From positions 1 to 35,715 of the forward strand of contig JAFIFE010000015.1 of the NCBI GenBank assembly GCA_020832185.1: 35,715 nt of DNA. Reading direction: 5' to 3'. Shown here piece by piece: positions 25,938-35,632 of this stretch. How positions within the stretch are numbered: position 1 is the stretch's first letter; every line of letters begins with the position of its first letter. The stretch comes from Alkalibacterium sp. (GTDB lineage: Bacteria; Bacillota; Bacilli; Lactobacillales; Carnobacteriaceae_A). The notes under the pieces were generated by a model that was not told the origin of the DNA, did no database searches, and was given only the letters and a program-made list of their open reading frames with translations. The translations under genes were made by a program, and so were the position numbers.

Positions 25938-26315
25938 TTGTGTGTGCTCCCTTCTCAAAATTGACTGACTTTTCTTTATCATAATACGATGACTTGGAAA
26001 TTGCTTGTGAGGACCCTTATTTTTACTTCATTCGTTTTAAAGATGCATCTGTCTTACCTATGCGACCGACTTCTCATTAGAATTAATCTCATACTTAAAT
26101 TGCAATTTAACCCCTTTCTTTTATATAATACCTATAGCCAGTTGAAACAGCTGGACGCTTATTGTATGGCAAGTCTAATAGAAAGGAAATGCCTCTGAAC
26201 TATTATTAAGGGCAGAGCTGAAAAGGTTCATCAGTTATTTCTCTATTGTAGTAAGCGTTAACAACAGACTTGTTTATGAAACCATTAAAAAAATGTGAAC
26301 TGAAGGAGTGCTTTT
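25938..26315. other. Divergent intergenic region with cre site, no gene
   Basis: About 380 bases between the unknown gene (minus) and the beta-xylosidase (plus). It contains a small hairpin CCAGTTG-AAA-CAGCTGG near 26140 and the cre site at 26250-26263. The xylosidase promoter must lie here, but no confident -35/-10 pair was found. Confidence 0.45.
26250..26263 (+). promoter_or_regulatory. cre site upstream of the beta-xylosidase
   Basis: AGTAAGCGTTAACA matches the CcpA operator consensus TGWAARCGYTWNCW at 13 of 14 positions. It lies 52 bases before the start codon. Confidence 0.7.
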
Positions 26316-28331
26316 ATGAATTACCATATCTCATTAACCGGGAATGATCAGGCAAAAGGAACAGCCGATCAGCCCTTTCGTACAATATCCCGTGCTGCCG
26401 TTCTAGCAGTACCAGGTGATACGATCACCGTGCATGCTGGTGTCTACAGGGAGTCCGTTAATCCAGTAAACGGAGGCACACCAGACCAGAGAATAGTTTA
26501 TAAATCAGCAGGTGACGGAGAAGTCATCATTACAGGAGCAGAACGTATTTCCGATTGGACGTCTGAAGGAGACCATGTCTGGAAAACAGAAATCCCCAAT
26601 TCTCTCTTTACGGCTCGTAATCCTTTTGACGTGGAGTTGAGTGGTGACTGGCTCTTTGACGGAGAGCTGACTGCCCATCTCGGAGACGTTTATTTAGATG
26701 GTAAATCCTTATATGAATGTGAAAGTGTTGATGCCGTACATAAACCCGAAGTCTGGTCTGAAGCCAAATACTCAGAAGACTCCCTGCTTAAATGGTACGC
26801 AGAAGTCAGTCCTGAGACCACTACAATCTGGGCCCACTTTGGTGGAAAAGATCCTCGTACGGAAAATGTGGAAATCAATGTCCGTCCCTATTGTTTCTGG
26901 CCTGAGAAACCTGGTCTTAACTATATAACTGTCAGTGGATTCACTCTCCGTCAAGCTTCTCCTCAATGGGCAGCGCCTACTGAATTTCAGGAAGGGTTGA
27001 TTGGCCCTCACTGGAGTAAAGGCTGGATCATTGAGAACAATATCATCAGTGAATCTAAAAACGTCGGAATCAGTTTAGGTACTGAAATCGGCACAGGTCA
27101 CACTAACAAGCAAAGCAAAGGCGGTACTCAACGTGAACAGGAAGTTATCCTGAGAGCCTTACGTTCCGGGTGGCACAAAGATAGCGTCGGCAGCCATATA
27201 GTCCGTAATAATCTTATCCATGACTGTGAACAGGCAGGTATTGTGGGCCACATGGGTGGAGCGTTCAGCCAAATTTCCCAAAACCGCATCTACAATATCC
27301 ACCACAAACGTCTACGTCATGGTGCTGAGGTTGGTGGAATCAAGCTGCACGCAGCTCTGGATACTCACATTACCGGAAACAAAATCTACAGTTCCTACCG
27401 TGGTCTCTGGCTTGACTGGCAGGCACAAGGTACCCGTATCAGCCGGAATGTCTTTTTTGATAATATATCCGAAGACTTATTTGTTGAGGTCTGTCATGGG
27501 CCGTATCTCGTAGACCACAACCTGTTCCTTTCACCGATGAATTTCCGTGATATGGCTCAGGGAGGTGCCTTTGTCCATAATTTATTTGCTGGGCAATTTG
27601 TGGTACAATCCGAGGTTACACGTACGACACCTTACCACTTCCCGCACGAGACAGCCATGGCCGGATATTCCAATATAACGGGTGGGGATGACCGCTACTA
27701 TAACAACCTTTTCCTGGGAGATACCGAGACAAACAGAGAACCTGTTCCGATCACTTTCTTTGAGCATCTGCCGCTTAAGCCAAGGAACGAAACTGAAGAA
27801 GGCGGAAAAGCTGTAATGGACGGTGTCCCTGAGGATACTATCTGCTATCTGCACCCTGTTGGACTCGGTGGATACAATAAGCATCCTGATGTTGAAGACA
27901 AGAAGTGGTGGGAATACACTAAAGAAGAGCTGGCTGACCTTGGAGACGCCGCACAGGACTTCTTGAAAGGCAATGCCGTTCTTCCAGTGGGTATGGATGG
28001 TAATCTATATCTCAGTGATGCCGTGCCAGGCAGTCATGAACCTAAAGCAAAAAGTCATGAGCAAAAAGGAATCACCTTTGAGGTCGATACGTCCAAAGGC
28101 AAGGTCCATGTTCACATTGATGACCCCGCAGTACTTGCTGAGACTTCTACATCGATGGTTACGACGGACACTCTAGGGAAGACGTATCACGCCGATATGA
28201 AACATGAGAAGCCAGACGGAACACCTTACCGATTCGACACAGATTATTTCGGACATAAAAGGCCGGATACTGACTTGACACCTGGGCCATTCGAACTGTC
28301 TGGAGACGCGTCACTGGCGTTTGATTGTTAG
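26316..28331 (+). CDS. GH120 family beta-xylosidase
   Basis: 671 residues, right-handed beta-helix, no signal peptide, so it should cleave imported xylo-oligosaccharides in the cytosol. From the opening NYHISLTGNDQAKGTADQPF through LIGPHWSKGWIIENNII, GGIKLHAALDTHI and CHGPYLVDHN it tracks the characterised Thermoanaerobacterium GH120 enzyme XylC as I recall it. The residues matching its catalytic Asp382, Glu353 and Glu405 are Asp367 (GLWLDW), Glu338 (AEVGG) and Glu391 (LFVEV), with nearly constant offset. ATG 26316 has AAGGAG 7 bases upstream. A cre site predicts glucose repression. No xylan transporter or XylR lies nearby. Confidence 0.93.
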   Translation: MNYHISLTGNDQAKGTADQPFRTISRAAVLAVPGDTITVHAGVYRESVNPVNGGTPDQRIVYKSAGDGEVIITGAERISDWTSEGDHVWKTEIPNSLFTARNPFDVELSGDWLFDGELTAHLGDVYLDGKSLYECESVDAVHKPEVWSEAKYSEDSLLKWYAEVSPETTTIWAHFGGKDPRTENVEINVRPYCFWPEKPGLNYITVSGFTLRQASPQWAAPTEFQEGLIGPHWSKGWIIENNIISESKNVGISLGTEIGTGHTNKQSKGGTQREQEVILRALRSGWHKDSVGSHIVRNNLIHDCEQAGIVGHMGGAFSQISQNRIYNIHHKRLRHGAEVGGIKLHAALDTHITGNKIYSSYRGLWLDWQAQGTRISRNVFFDNISEDLFVEVCHGPYLVDHNLFLSPMNFRDMAQGGAFVHNLFAGQFVVQSEVTRTTPYHFPHETAMAGYSNITGGDDRYYNNLFLGDTETNREPVPITFFEHLPLKPRNETEEGGKAVMDGVPEDTICYLHPVGLGGYNKHPDVEDKKWWEYTKEELADLGDAAQDFLKGNAVLPVGMDGNLYLSDAVPGSHEPKAKSHEQKGITFEVDTSKGKVHVHIDDPAVLAETSTSMVTTDTLGKTYHADMKHEKPDGTPYRFDTDYFGHKRPDTDLTPGPFELSGDASLAFDC

Positions 28332-28486
28332 TATTCATACTATCAGACTTCTCAAATCACTCAGTCTTCGCTCACGACTTTTATTGAACAAGCTTTTTTT
28401 GGCTGATTTTATGTTACGAAATTGCTTTAACTTTTACTGTTGTGTGAAGCTATAAAAATAAATTAGATAGTAGGAATTTAACTGTT

Positions 28487-28927
28487 ATGTATGCAAAAGT
28501 TATCAACCAACTCAATCGATTCATTACCCGTTCAGTCTATGCGATATATCCTCTCGTGCTTATACTGATGGTTTATTGGGGAGATCCAAGAGTATGGAGA
28601 GTTATTCTGGCCCCGTCTCTATCGTTTGTCTTAGTGAGCGTGTTTCGAAATCTGATCAATGCTCCCCGTCCATACGAAGTATCAGGGACGACGCCAATCA
28701 TTGATAAAGACACTCAGGGTAAATCATTCCCCAGTCGTCATGTCTTTTCAGTATTTGTCATAGCGACGACCCTTTATTATGTATCTGTTCCACTGGGTCT
28801 GATCCTGATGGCCATGGGCTGTGTCTTAGCCGTATTAAGAGTCATCGGCGGCGTGCATTACCCGAGAGATGTCATAGCTGGAGCAGTCATCGGCATTATA
28901 TCTGGTATATTGGGATTCTATTTCTGA
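28487..28927 (+). CDS. PAP2 family membrane phosphatase
   Basis: 146 residues, four or five membrane helices. All three phosphatase motifs are present: Arg54-x6-Arg61-Pro62 (motif 1, Lys replaced by Arg), PSRH at 82-85, and Arg118-x5-His124-x3-Asp128 in VLRVIGGVHYPRD. Members remove phosphate from phosphatidic acid, phosphatidylglycerophosphate or undecaprenyl pyrophosphate. ATG 28487 has only a weak AGGAA upstream. It is convergent with the next gene and ends before a strong terminator. Confidence 0.9.
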   Translation: MYAKVINQLNRFITRSVYAIYPLVLILMVYWGDPRVWRVILAPSLSFVLVSVFRNLINAPRPYEVSGTTPIIDKDTQGKSFPSRHVFSVFVIATTLYYVSVPLGLILMAMGCVLAVLRVIGGVHYPRDVIAGAVIGIISGILGFYF

Positions 28928-29045
28928 TCAGTAGGACTAATGATTCTTCTATTCAAATGGATCATTGAAACCGAACATCCCCTGTTCTTTCAAGCTATAC
29001 ATCCTGAGTAAAAGTAAAACAGAAATAGCTTTCTAACAAGTAAAC

Positions 29046-29087
29046 ACACAAAAACAGGAGCAGCCTCACTTGCTCCTGTTTTTGTGT
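29046..29087. terminator. Bidirectional terminator between convergent genes
   Basis: A 17-bp perfect stem (29046-29062 with 29071-29087; core AAAAACAGGAGCA) with an 8-base loop; T5 lies within the 3' arm on both strands. It separates the PAP2 and CPBP genes. Confidence 0.85.
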
Positions 29088-29177
29088 CTTATCTGCTATA
29101 TAGTTCTTGATATGTCTATATACTATCCAGTAAGATAAGTGACACTGCCCACAATACTGGGCAGCAAACTATTTGCA

Positions 29178-29861
29178 TCAAATTAGCCCGAACACTATAA
29201 ATCCAACGGTGTTGATTGCAAAATTTGCAAACATATGTACAAGCCACGACGGATAAATGGTTTCTGACTTTTCATTTAAATAATTAAAAATACAGCCTCC
29301 AGCAAACAATCCCGTCATGGCTAACACATAAATACTCCAGTGAAACCATCCGCTTGTCATGCCTACATGATATAAAGCAAATAATAAAGAGCTGAATATA
29401 TAGGCAAAGAGACGGCCAGACGTTTCCTTTAAAATTAAAAATGCAAACCCTCGAAAGAAAAATTCTTCCAGCAAAGAATTAATAAGCGAAATATAAATGG
29501 CTACATATAGAAAATTATGTTCATTAACGCCTACACTGGACGTTAATGACTCACGAATTGAGGATAAGTCAATATGGTTTCTCAAAAGGATGTATGCAAG
29601 CAGGATAACTGAGTAAACACCCACACCCAGTAAACAGGCAAAAATAAAATCTGACTTTTTAGGAATAAACAGTTTTTTCAATCGATACAATTGATCTTTA
29701 TACCTGAAAAAGTACCCCATAGGAACAAGCGAAAACAGAACTATTTTTAAAATAGACTTGTACAAATAGGGCAATGGAATAAACCTGTCTATAACACTCA
29801 TACCTAACGCAGATAGTGCGATTAAAAGAATCAGGGATACACTTTTTTTATTTATTTTCAT
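29178..29861 (-). CDS. CPBP family intramembrane metalloprotease (second copy)
   Basis: 227 residues, about seven hydrophobic segments. EEFFFRGFAF is motif 1, FALYHVGM motif 2 and LVHMFANFAIN the third, so the presumed active-site Glu and His residues are intact. It differs clearly in sequence from the copy at 1308. The true start appears to be ATG 29861, preceded by AGGAG. Stands alone; role unknown. Confidence 0.88.
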   Translation of the reverse strand: MKINKKSVSLILLIALSALGMSVIDRFIPLPYLYKSILKIVLFSLVPMGYFFRYKDQLYRLKKLFIPKKSDFIFACLLGVGVYSVILLAYILLRNHIDLSSIRESLTSSVGVNEHNFLYVAIYISLINSLLEEFFFRGFAFLILKETSGRLFAYIFSSLLFALYHVGMTSGWFHWSIYVLAMTGLFAGGCIFNYLNEKSETIYPSWLVHMFANFAINTVGFIVFGLI

Positions 29862-29973
29862 ACAATGAAACTCCTAATGGTCATGTCACTCATTTGTAGT
29901 CACTAAGTACTCCTCTTTTATAGTGGATACATAGTCAGAGCTTTGAATACAGTTTATCTGCTGACTATGGTCT

Positions 29974-30834
29974 CTAGTCAGCCTTTTTTTCAATTCCTGT
30001 GATGCCAATTGCCCCTGGCCCCCCATGACTGGAGATGACAGCGCCCGCCTGCATCCATTTAGCTTCTTTGATCCCGTTTTCTTTCAGCAAGGTGTTGATC
30101 ATCTCTTTCTGACTGTCTTCGACACCCGGAGCACCTACTATTTGCACGCTGTCAGGGTCATTCTTATAGTTTTTGAAAAATTGGTTAATCATCTTTTTTA
30201 AGCAGCTGTCAAAAGATCCACGGTATTTGCCCCCAGGGACCAGGTGCCCATTTTCCAACATGATTGACGGTTGTATTTTCAGTAAATTTGCACTATAAAA
30301 AGCCATACTTGAAACACGGCCGCCAGCTTTTAAATACTCTAGTGTTTTAGGCATAAAAACCATTTGGGTACGTTCTCTTATATCCTCAACAAAATCAATA
30401 ATGGCTTCAGGACTTGTATCAGGATGTTTTTCAATAAACTGAGCGGTTGCTTTAACAACAGCAGATGCTCCAATCGATACATGTTTGGAGTCTACAAGGT
30501 AGATGTCTTTAAAATCCTGAGCTGCCAGTTTTGCTGCATTAAAAGAGACCGTTGTAACTGCAGAATAGCCAATGTGAATAATACAGGCATCTGGATGTTC
30601 AGCAAACACCTGCTTGAAACCTTCAGTGTTATCTTGAGGTGATGAACCGGACGTTTTAGGAAGATTTCCTGTTTGCTCGAAATAATCAAATGCTTGCTGA
30701 ACATCGAAACTACCATCAGGATACGTTTGATCCCCCATGGTGACATGCATCGGAATGACGTGGATATCATAGCGATCGATTATTTCCTGAGATACATCTG
30801 ACCCACTTTCAGTTGTTATAATATATTTTTTCAT
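29974..30834 (-). CDS. DegV family fatty-acid-binding protein (FakB-like)
   Basis: 286 residues. DegV proteins (FakB) hold a fatty acid while the kinase FakA phosphorylates it for phospholipid synthesis. TTESGSDVSQEIIDRYDI, LPKTSGSSPQDN, HIGYSAVTTVSFNAAKLAA, LVDSKHVSIGAS and EYLKAGGRVS follow the family in order, and the closing SSHGGPGAIGI carries the conserved ligand-pocket residues. ATG 30834 has GGAGG 6 bases upstream. Neither fakA nor other lipid genes adjoin it. Confidence 0.94.
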   Translation of the reverse strand: MKKYIITTESGSDVSQEIIDRYDIHVIPMHVTMGDQTYPDGSFDVQQAFDYFEQTGNLPKTSGSSPQDNTEGFKQVFAEHPDACIIHIGYSAVTTVSFNAAKLAAQDFKDIYLVDSKHVSIGASAVVKATAQFIEKHPDTSPEAIIDFVEDIRERTQMVFMPKTLEYLKAGGRVSSMAFYSANLLKIQPSIMLENGHLVPGGKYRGSFDSCLKKMINQFFKNYKNDPDSVQIVGAPGVEDSQKEMINTLLKENGIKEAKWMQAGAVISSHGGPGAIGITGIEKKAD

Positions 30835-31143
30835 GACTAACCTCCATTAGTTTAGCAGACCATTGTTCCTTTACTGTCTTTAAGCTCAAACGTTTTTTTG
30901 TATAATCATTGTACTATATAAAGTATAAATTATATACTCAACTCTTTGCACTAACACGCCAGTAACTGTTACCCTCACTACACTCTTTTTTTAGTAATCG
31001 GATAGCCTTTTATTGATTGGTGGCTTTCCTTTCTAAAATGATAACATGTATTGTAAAAAATTATCTATTACATTTGGTGCCTATCAATGCAGGGTGCACC
31101 TTTCTTATATAGCACTTAAAAGTAAAAAGCACTTCACTCGCGT
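30835..31143. other. Intergenic region holding the DegV promoter
   Basis: About 310 bases between the carboxylesterase stop and DegV start. Apart from the promoter at 30913-30941 it shows only A/T-rich sequence without a frame that has a ribosome site. Confidence 0.45.
30913..30941 (-). promoter_or_regulatory. Sigma-A-type promoter of the DegV gene
   Basis: Minus strand: TTGAGT (30936-30941), 17-base spacer, TATAGT (30913-30918). It predicts a leader of about 70 bases before the start codon. Confidence 0.5.
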
Positions 31144-32664
31144 CTATTTATTCTTGTGATACTGCTTAACAAGGAACGTCATAAGTTCATCAGGCTGTTT
31201 CTTAACGAACTCGGCATGATCACCAAACACCATTCCATATGGGGCATCGGATGTATATGGCTTCCATTCCGGCATATATTCACCAGTCACATCCTTTCCA
31301 TTTGGATCGCCAGAAGAAATGAAATTGACCAGATAGTTACTCATTTGCCGAGCCAGATCATAGTGTTTGCCCGTAAAGGGTCTCCACCCTTTAGCAAGGG
31401 TTTCAAAGAAAAACCAGAGGTCCGCTGAGTGGAAGGTTCCCGGATTATCCCAGCCAGGTATTTCGGGATCAAAGTTATAGTAGTACAGCGGTGTGTCCAC
31501 CCCACTATCCGAGTGTGCCTGACCAGCAACTCTTATAGCGTATTCGATTGTTCTGACTGAGGCCTTTTTTCTTACCTCATCCAAACTACCTGAATCGATG
31601 CTGCAAAGCTTGAGAAATTCCTCAGCATCAGAACCGAATGTTTCAATAGCCATTTGCTTAAAATCATCCATAGTGGATACTTCTGGCACACTGTAGAACT
31701 CTGAGGATGTATGCCCTAATAATACGGGAACCATCAATCGCTTATTTTCGAGAAAAAGCTTAAATGGATCCCCCATGACAAACTGCTGGTCAATGACCGG
31801 TCCCCAGAACGCTTCGTATTCCAATGCTTTTGAGCGGACGTATTCCCCATCGAGCTCACGGGCTTCTGCCAGGGATGAAACATCCAGGAACTCAAAAAAT
31901 TCTGTCCCTTTATCTTCTACTTGAGAGAGAGTTTTTCCACTCCCTGGAATGCCCTGACTTCCGTAAACGTTCGCAAAAACACCGCTATGAACGACCGCTT
32001 TTTTAAAGAGCCCTTCATTTTGTCGTGCGGTCAGCTGGTGCATGACGCTGGCACCTCCTGCAGACTGCCCACCAATCGTGATATTATCAGGGTCTCCACC
32101 AAATGCTGCGATGTTTCGTTTGACCCACTCTATACCGGCTTTTTGATCAAGCAAACCAAAGTTGGCAGGTGCATCCGGTGCTTCAGCTGTAATCTCGGGA
32201 TGAGCTAAAAACCCGAATGAATTCAACCGATAATTCACTGTAACAATAACTGCCCCCCTGCGAGCTAGTCGTTCTCCATCAAATTCCATTTCCGATGTAT
32301 ACCCGTACTGAAATCCCCCGCCAAATATCCAGACATAAACAGGAAGCTTTTCATCAGTGCTGGAAGCTGGAGTCCACACATTAAGATAAAGATTGTCCTC
32401 GTCCATGGGAACGTTTGGATCGACATGCCATTCTCTTGAATAAAAATCGTCTTTATTCACGCCTGGAGTTGCCTGCATAGAGATAGGAGCAAACTCAAAC
32501 GCCTTTAATGTCCCTTCCCAATTTGGTGCGGGCTGGGGAGCACGCCAGCGGTTTGGCCCGACAGGTGGTGCTGCAAAAGGCACGCCTTTAAAGACCGAAA
32601 TACGAGGATCTGCCGCAGGCAACCCCTGAATTAAACCGTTTTCACTTTTTACTTTTCTTAACAT
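31144..32664 (-). CDS. Type-B carboxylesterase
   Basis: 506 residues, no signal peptide. Typical order: GVPFAAPPVGPNRWRAPQP near the start, EDNLYLNVW at 89-97, oxyanion hole GGG at 115-117, nucleophile Ser201 in GGQSAGGAS, and the catalytic histidine in FHSADLWFF. It hydrolyses carboxylic esters, as p-nitrobenzyl esterase PnbA does; the natural substrate is unknown. Its position near a xylosidase allows a role on acylated sugars, but there is no cre site and no operon link. ATG 32664 follows GAGAGGAGAA. Confidence 0.92.
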   Translation of the reverse strand: MLRKVKSENGLIQGLPAADPRISVFKGVPFAAPPVGPNRWRAPQPAPNWEGTLKAFEFAPISMQATPGVNKDDFYSREWHVDPNVPMDEDNLYLNVWTPASSTDEKLPVYVWIFGGGFQYGYTSEMEFDGERLARRGAVIVTVNYRLNSFGFLAHPEITAEAPDAPANFGLLDQKAGIEWVKRNIAAFGGDPDNITIGGQSAGGASVMHQLTARQNEGLFKKAVVHSGVFANVYGSQGIPGSGKTLSQVEDKGTEFFEFLDVSSLAEARELDGEYVRSKALEYEAFWGPVIDQQFVMGDPFKLFLENKRLMVPVLLGHTSSEFYSVPEVSTMDDFKQMAIETFGSDAEEFLKLCSIDSGSLDEVRKKASVRTIEYAIRVAGQAHSDSGVDTPLYYYNFDPEIPGWDNPGTFHSADLWFFFETLAKGWRPFTGKHYDLARQMSNYLVNFISSGDPNGKDVTGEYMPEWKPYTSDAPYGMVFGDHAEFVKKQPDELMTFLVKQYHKNK

Positions 32665-32894
32665 GCATACGTTCTCCTCTCAATTGCTGGTTCATTGACA
32701 CAGTAGCCATACCCTTTTTTCATACAATCCGCCGCCTGGTAGGGTTTAGAGGCTGAGTATCGATTGTTCATTTGACCTAAATGTATCACCGGATTTAACT
32801 GGAGTCAACAGACTCAACTATTTAATGTCTTTTCAGTGGCCTTTCGTTTTAAATAACAGTCAATCACAAGTAATATGTTCTCCATTTCAAGCAG

Positions 32895-33329
32895 TTATTC
32901 CACTGTAAAGGGCGTCCAGTCAATATGACTGTACTGCATCACATCATCAGCATACTCCATTCCCATTTTTTTATAAAACGGAACAGCCCCCTCATTTGCT
33001 ACTAGATAGACCGCAATATCCTTTTCTCCACCAGCACTGTTATGTGCTTCTTTCATAAGCCGCTTTCCGATTCCCTGATTCGTAAACTTCCGGTCAACAC
33101 CCAAATCAGTCACAAATAACCAGTACCCATAGTCCGTCAATCCAAATAGCACACCCACAATTAGTCCACTGCTATTTTTAGCAATGAGACTGATCGTCGT
33201 ATAGGATACAAGTTTGTCTATTCGCTCTTTAAACCGTTCACCAGGATACTGGGACCCCAAATCTGTCCGTTTCAAGAACTCTATATACTCATCTGCTGAT
33301 AATCTCTTTTCCTCTATTTCAACCATCAC
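32895..33329 (-). CDS. GNAT family N-acetyltransferase
   Basis: 144 residues. LFVTDLGVDRKFTNQGIGKR is the core strand plus acetyl-CoA loop, and NEGAVPFYKKMGMEYADD the C-terminal part. The GTG at 33329 is preferred with AAGGAG 8 bases upstream; the next codon is ATG and could also be used. Substrate unknown, single gene. Confidence 0.88.
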   Translation of the reverse strand: MMVEIEEKRLSADEYIEFLKRTDLGSQYPGERFKERIDKLVSYTTISLIAKNSSGLIVGVLFGLTDYGYWLFVTDLGVDRKFTNQGIGKRLMKEAHNSAGGEKDIAVYLVANEGAVPFYKKMGMEYADDVMQYSHIDWTPFTVE

Positions 33330-33467
33330 GTCATAGTCTCCTTAAATAACTTGAATGTTAACTATTTACCAAATAATTTTAAACCTTTTATGTATAAATA
33401 GTGTACATATCCTAGGTGTCCTTAACGGTTCCTTTTTACATAGGAAAATATCAGTCAGGGACTCAGA

Positions 33468-34343
33468 TTATTTTTCTTCTATAAAAAGCTCATGACAGTG
33501 AATGATGAGCTCTTGCAATTCTTCTTCAGTATCTCCAGTGAACAGCATATGTACCTCATAACCATTTACAGTACGATACAATTCTTCATATAGACATATA
33601 CTTCCAACAATTTGCCCTTCCTGTTTTATGATTTCAGCTGAAACAAACCTAATTTCATTAAAATCGGTAAATCCCCCGCTTGTATCCATGCGTATGACCA
33701 CATCTTTTTCACCAATCATAAACTCTGTCGCCTCACAATCGTGAAAACCAAATCTGTCTTTAATGATCTGAGGAAGACTTTCATCGTCCTGTACTTTACT
33801 ATACGCTTTATAAATCCGATCCATCTTTCTTTCATTTTCTTTACTGATAGCTTTTAACTGTTCTTTCATATTCTTCGTACAGTACCCTAATGAGAATAAA
33901 CGTATATCTGCAATTTGCCGATAAAGTTCAGGAGGCAGTTTGTCAGCTGTTTCTTTTATTTTTAATTCATGAATAGATTTAAAATTCTCTCTGCATTTTT
34001 CTTCATCGAACGGTGGACGACTATCATACGCTTCTATCAGTTTTTGAATATGGGCTTTTTCTTCAGGAGACATATGATAAATCAGGATATCCTCATCGTT
34101 TATACCTTCATCATTTAGAAGTGCATCAAGTGGTATTAATGTACTGTCATCATTTTCCAACATGAAACGTGGATCTTCATCGTACAATTCACGCTCAAAT
34201 TCTATAAAAGCTTTCTCTTTTCGTTTGTATAGCCGTGAATACAGAGCGTCGTTATAATCCTCAGCACCGCTATGAATTCTCATATCGAAATGAAGATCTG
34301 TTCGCTGACACACTCCGTACCATTCCTTAGTTAAATATCTCAT
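33468..34343 (-). CDS. DUF4085 family protein
   Basis: 291 residues, soluble and strongly charged. It opens MRYLTKEWYGVCQRTDLHF, a recognisable start of the DUF4085 family, whose function is unknown. Much of the centre (KAHIQKLIEAYDSRPPFDEE and following) is helical; the C-terminal third alternates strands (MDTSGGFTDFNEIRFVSAEI). ATG 34343 follows AAAGGATAA. A single gene with no clear partner. Confidence 0.8.
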   Translation of the reverse strand: MRYLTKEWYGVCQRTDLHFDMRIHSGAEDYNDALYSRLYKRKEKAFIEFERELYDEDPRFMLENDDSTLIPLDALLNDEGINDEDILIYHMSPEEKAHIQKLIEAYDSRPPFDEEKCRENFKSIHELKIKETADKLPPELYRQIADIRLFSLGYCTKNMKEQLKAISKENERKMDRIYKAYSKVQDDESLPQIIKDRFGFHDCEATEFMIGEKDVVIRMDTSGGFTDFNEIRFVSAEIIKQEGQIVGSICLYEELYRTVNGYEVHMLFTGDTEEELQELIIHCHELFIEEK

Positions 34344-34529
34344 TCTTTATCCTTTCATCTAATGCATATTATTCTTTCTCATAACCCCTGACTAGTTTTC
34401 TATTTAAATAATATCACTAATTTTAATCTTTTGTATACGTTTAGACGTCATAAATGAGCTCTTAATTCAAAACTATGATTAGCTTTAATAACTTAATCAA
34501 TACGTATGATTAGTTGAAGTAAAAAGCGT

Positions 34530-34594
34530 AAAAAAACACCCCCAGTATAGTGAAGTAGAATGTTTATACTATCTACTTCGCAATACTAGGGGGT
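34530..34594 (-). terminator. Long hairpin terminator
   Basis: ACCCCC (34538-34543) with GGGGGT (34589-34594), AGTAT with ATACT, and GAAGTAGA with TCTACTTC build a 57-base stem-loop broken by small bulges, followed by T7 on the minus strand. It would end transcripts coming from the aldo/keto reductase remnant. Confidence 0.75.
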
Positions 34595-34968
34595 ATGAGA
34601 TTATTAACTAAATTGATTATCTATTTAGACATACGATTATAAATCTTAAACTTTTATAGAAATAAATTTATTTTCTAGTCAGTAACGTGACGCTCTCCAC
34701 ATGTGTTGAGATGATAGCACGTACAGAGAATAATTATTGAAGTAGCACTTGCCATTTCACTACTTATACCAAAATAAATATTCTTTATTTAAATCTGCCA
34801 TGCTGCAATCAGATTAGTTAATCAGCTGATCGATCTCTTTCCTTGGTAGGTAATTGCTTAAGTGTATCAAATATTTTATTTATCCAGTAGCTTTTGTTCT
34901 TGCATCGTAGGAAAAGTCTTAGCCACTTCATTAGATGCACTTATAGCTGCTTCAAAACCCACACCTTT
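34595..34968. other. Intergenic region with a possible gene remnant
   Basis: About 370 A/T-rich bases. In frame with the aldo/keto reductase and past its TAA, thirty codons stay open (34879-34968), encoding GVGFEAAISASNEVAKTF and further residues up to a TAA at 34876-34878. It reads like the end of a protein but no family is recognised. The remainder shows nothing. Confidence 0.35.
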
Positions 34969-35625
34969 TTAAATATTCAAATTTCTACTTGCCATCCATT
35001 TAATCATTTCTGGGTCATAGTGGGAAAAGAATTGGCTTTCGCCTTGGTTTAAAGTAGCAATTTGCGTTTTATCGTCTTCAGTCAACTCGAAATCAAATAC
35101 ATTCAGGTTTTCAACCATGCGTTCAGGTTTTACAGTCTTTGCCAGTACAATTATATCTTGTTCAACTAACCAGCGAATAATGACTTGTGCTACGGATTTA
35201 CCATATTTATTCCCAATTTTTTCTAGAACTGGATTGGTAAAAATATCGTTCTTACCTTCAGCAAATGGTGCCCAAGCTTCTGGAATAATACCCTCTTTTT
35301 TCAACGCTTCAATATTTTTTGTTTGTTGCTGGAAAGGGTTGATTTCAATTTGATTGACTTGTGGAGTAACTTCATTAAATGCGGCCAAATCAACAGCACG
35401 GTCAACTCCAAAATTAGATACGCCGATTGCTCGAACTTTTCCCTGCTTTTGAAGTTCTTCCATTGCACGCCACGCGCCATATACATCATTATATGGTTGA
35501 TGAATTAGTAACAAATCTATATAGTCCAACCCTAATCGCTCTAATGAGCCCTCTACAGAAGACATTACTCCATCATGTGTTTTGCAAGACTTTTCTACAC
35601 AACATTGCAGAGATAAACTACACAA
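34969..35625 (-). pseudogene. Aldo/keto reductase lacking its N-terminal third
   Basis: From MSSVEGSLERLGLDYIDLLL to the end (FFSHYDPEMIKWMASRNLNI) this is an AKR5-type reductase like the gene at 259. The His of LLIHQPY and the C-terminal cofactor-binding region are present, but the first 80-90 residues, with the catalytic Asp, Tyr and Lys, are missing. Upstream the frame continues into cysteine-rich sequence (CSLSLQCCVEKSCKTHDG) that does not look like an AKR and begins with an unsupported TTG. The protein could not be an active reductase. A 5' truncation by insertion or recombination is the simplest reading. Confidence 0.75.
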
Positions 35626-35632
35626 TTTTGCA
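35595..35632. repeat. Imperfect tandem direct repeat at the truncation junction
   Basis: CTACACAACATTGCA (35595-35609) and CTACACAATTTTGCA (35618-35632) match at 13 of 15 positions, 23 bases apart. They lie just where the aldo/keto reductase similarity ends. They might be protein-binding repeats at the end of a mobile element; no transposase is seen in the 80 bases that remain. Confidence 0.45.

Noticed and set aside
26690-28176. Antisense and shifted frames inside the beta-xylosidase gene
   Set aside because: The GH120 frame is continuous and carries the catalytic residues.
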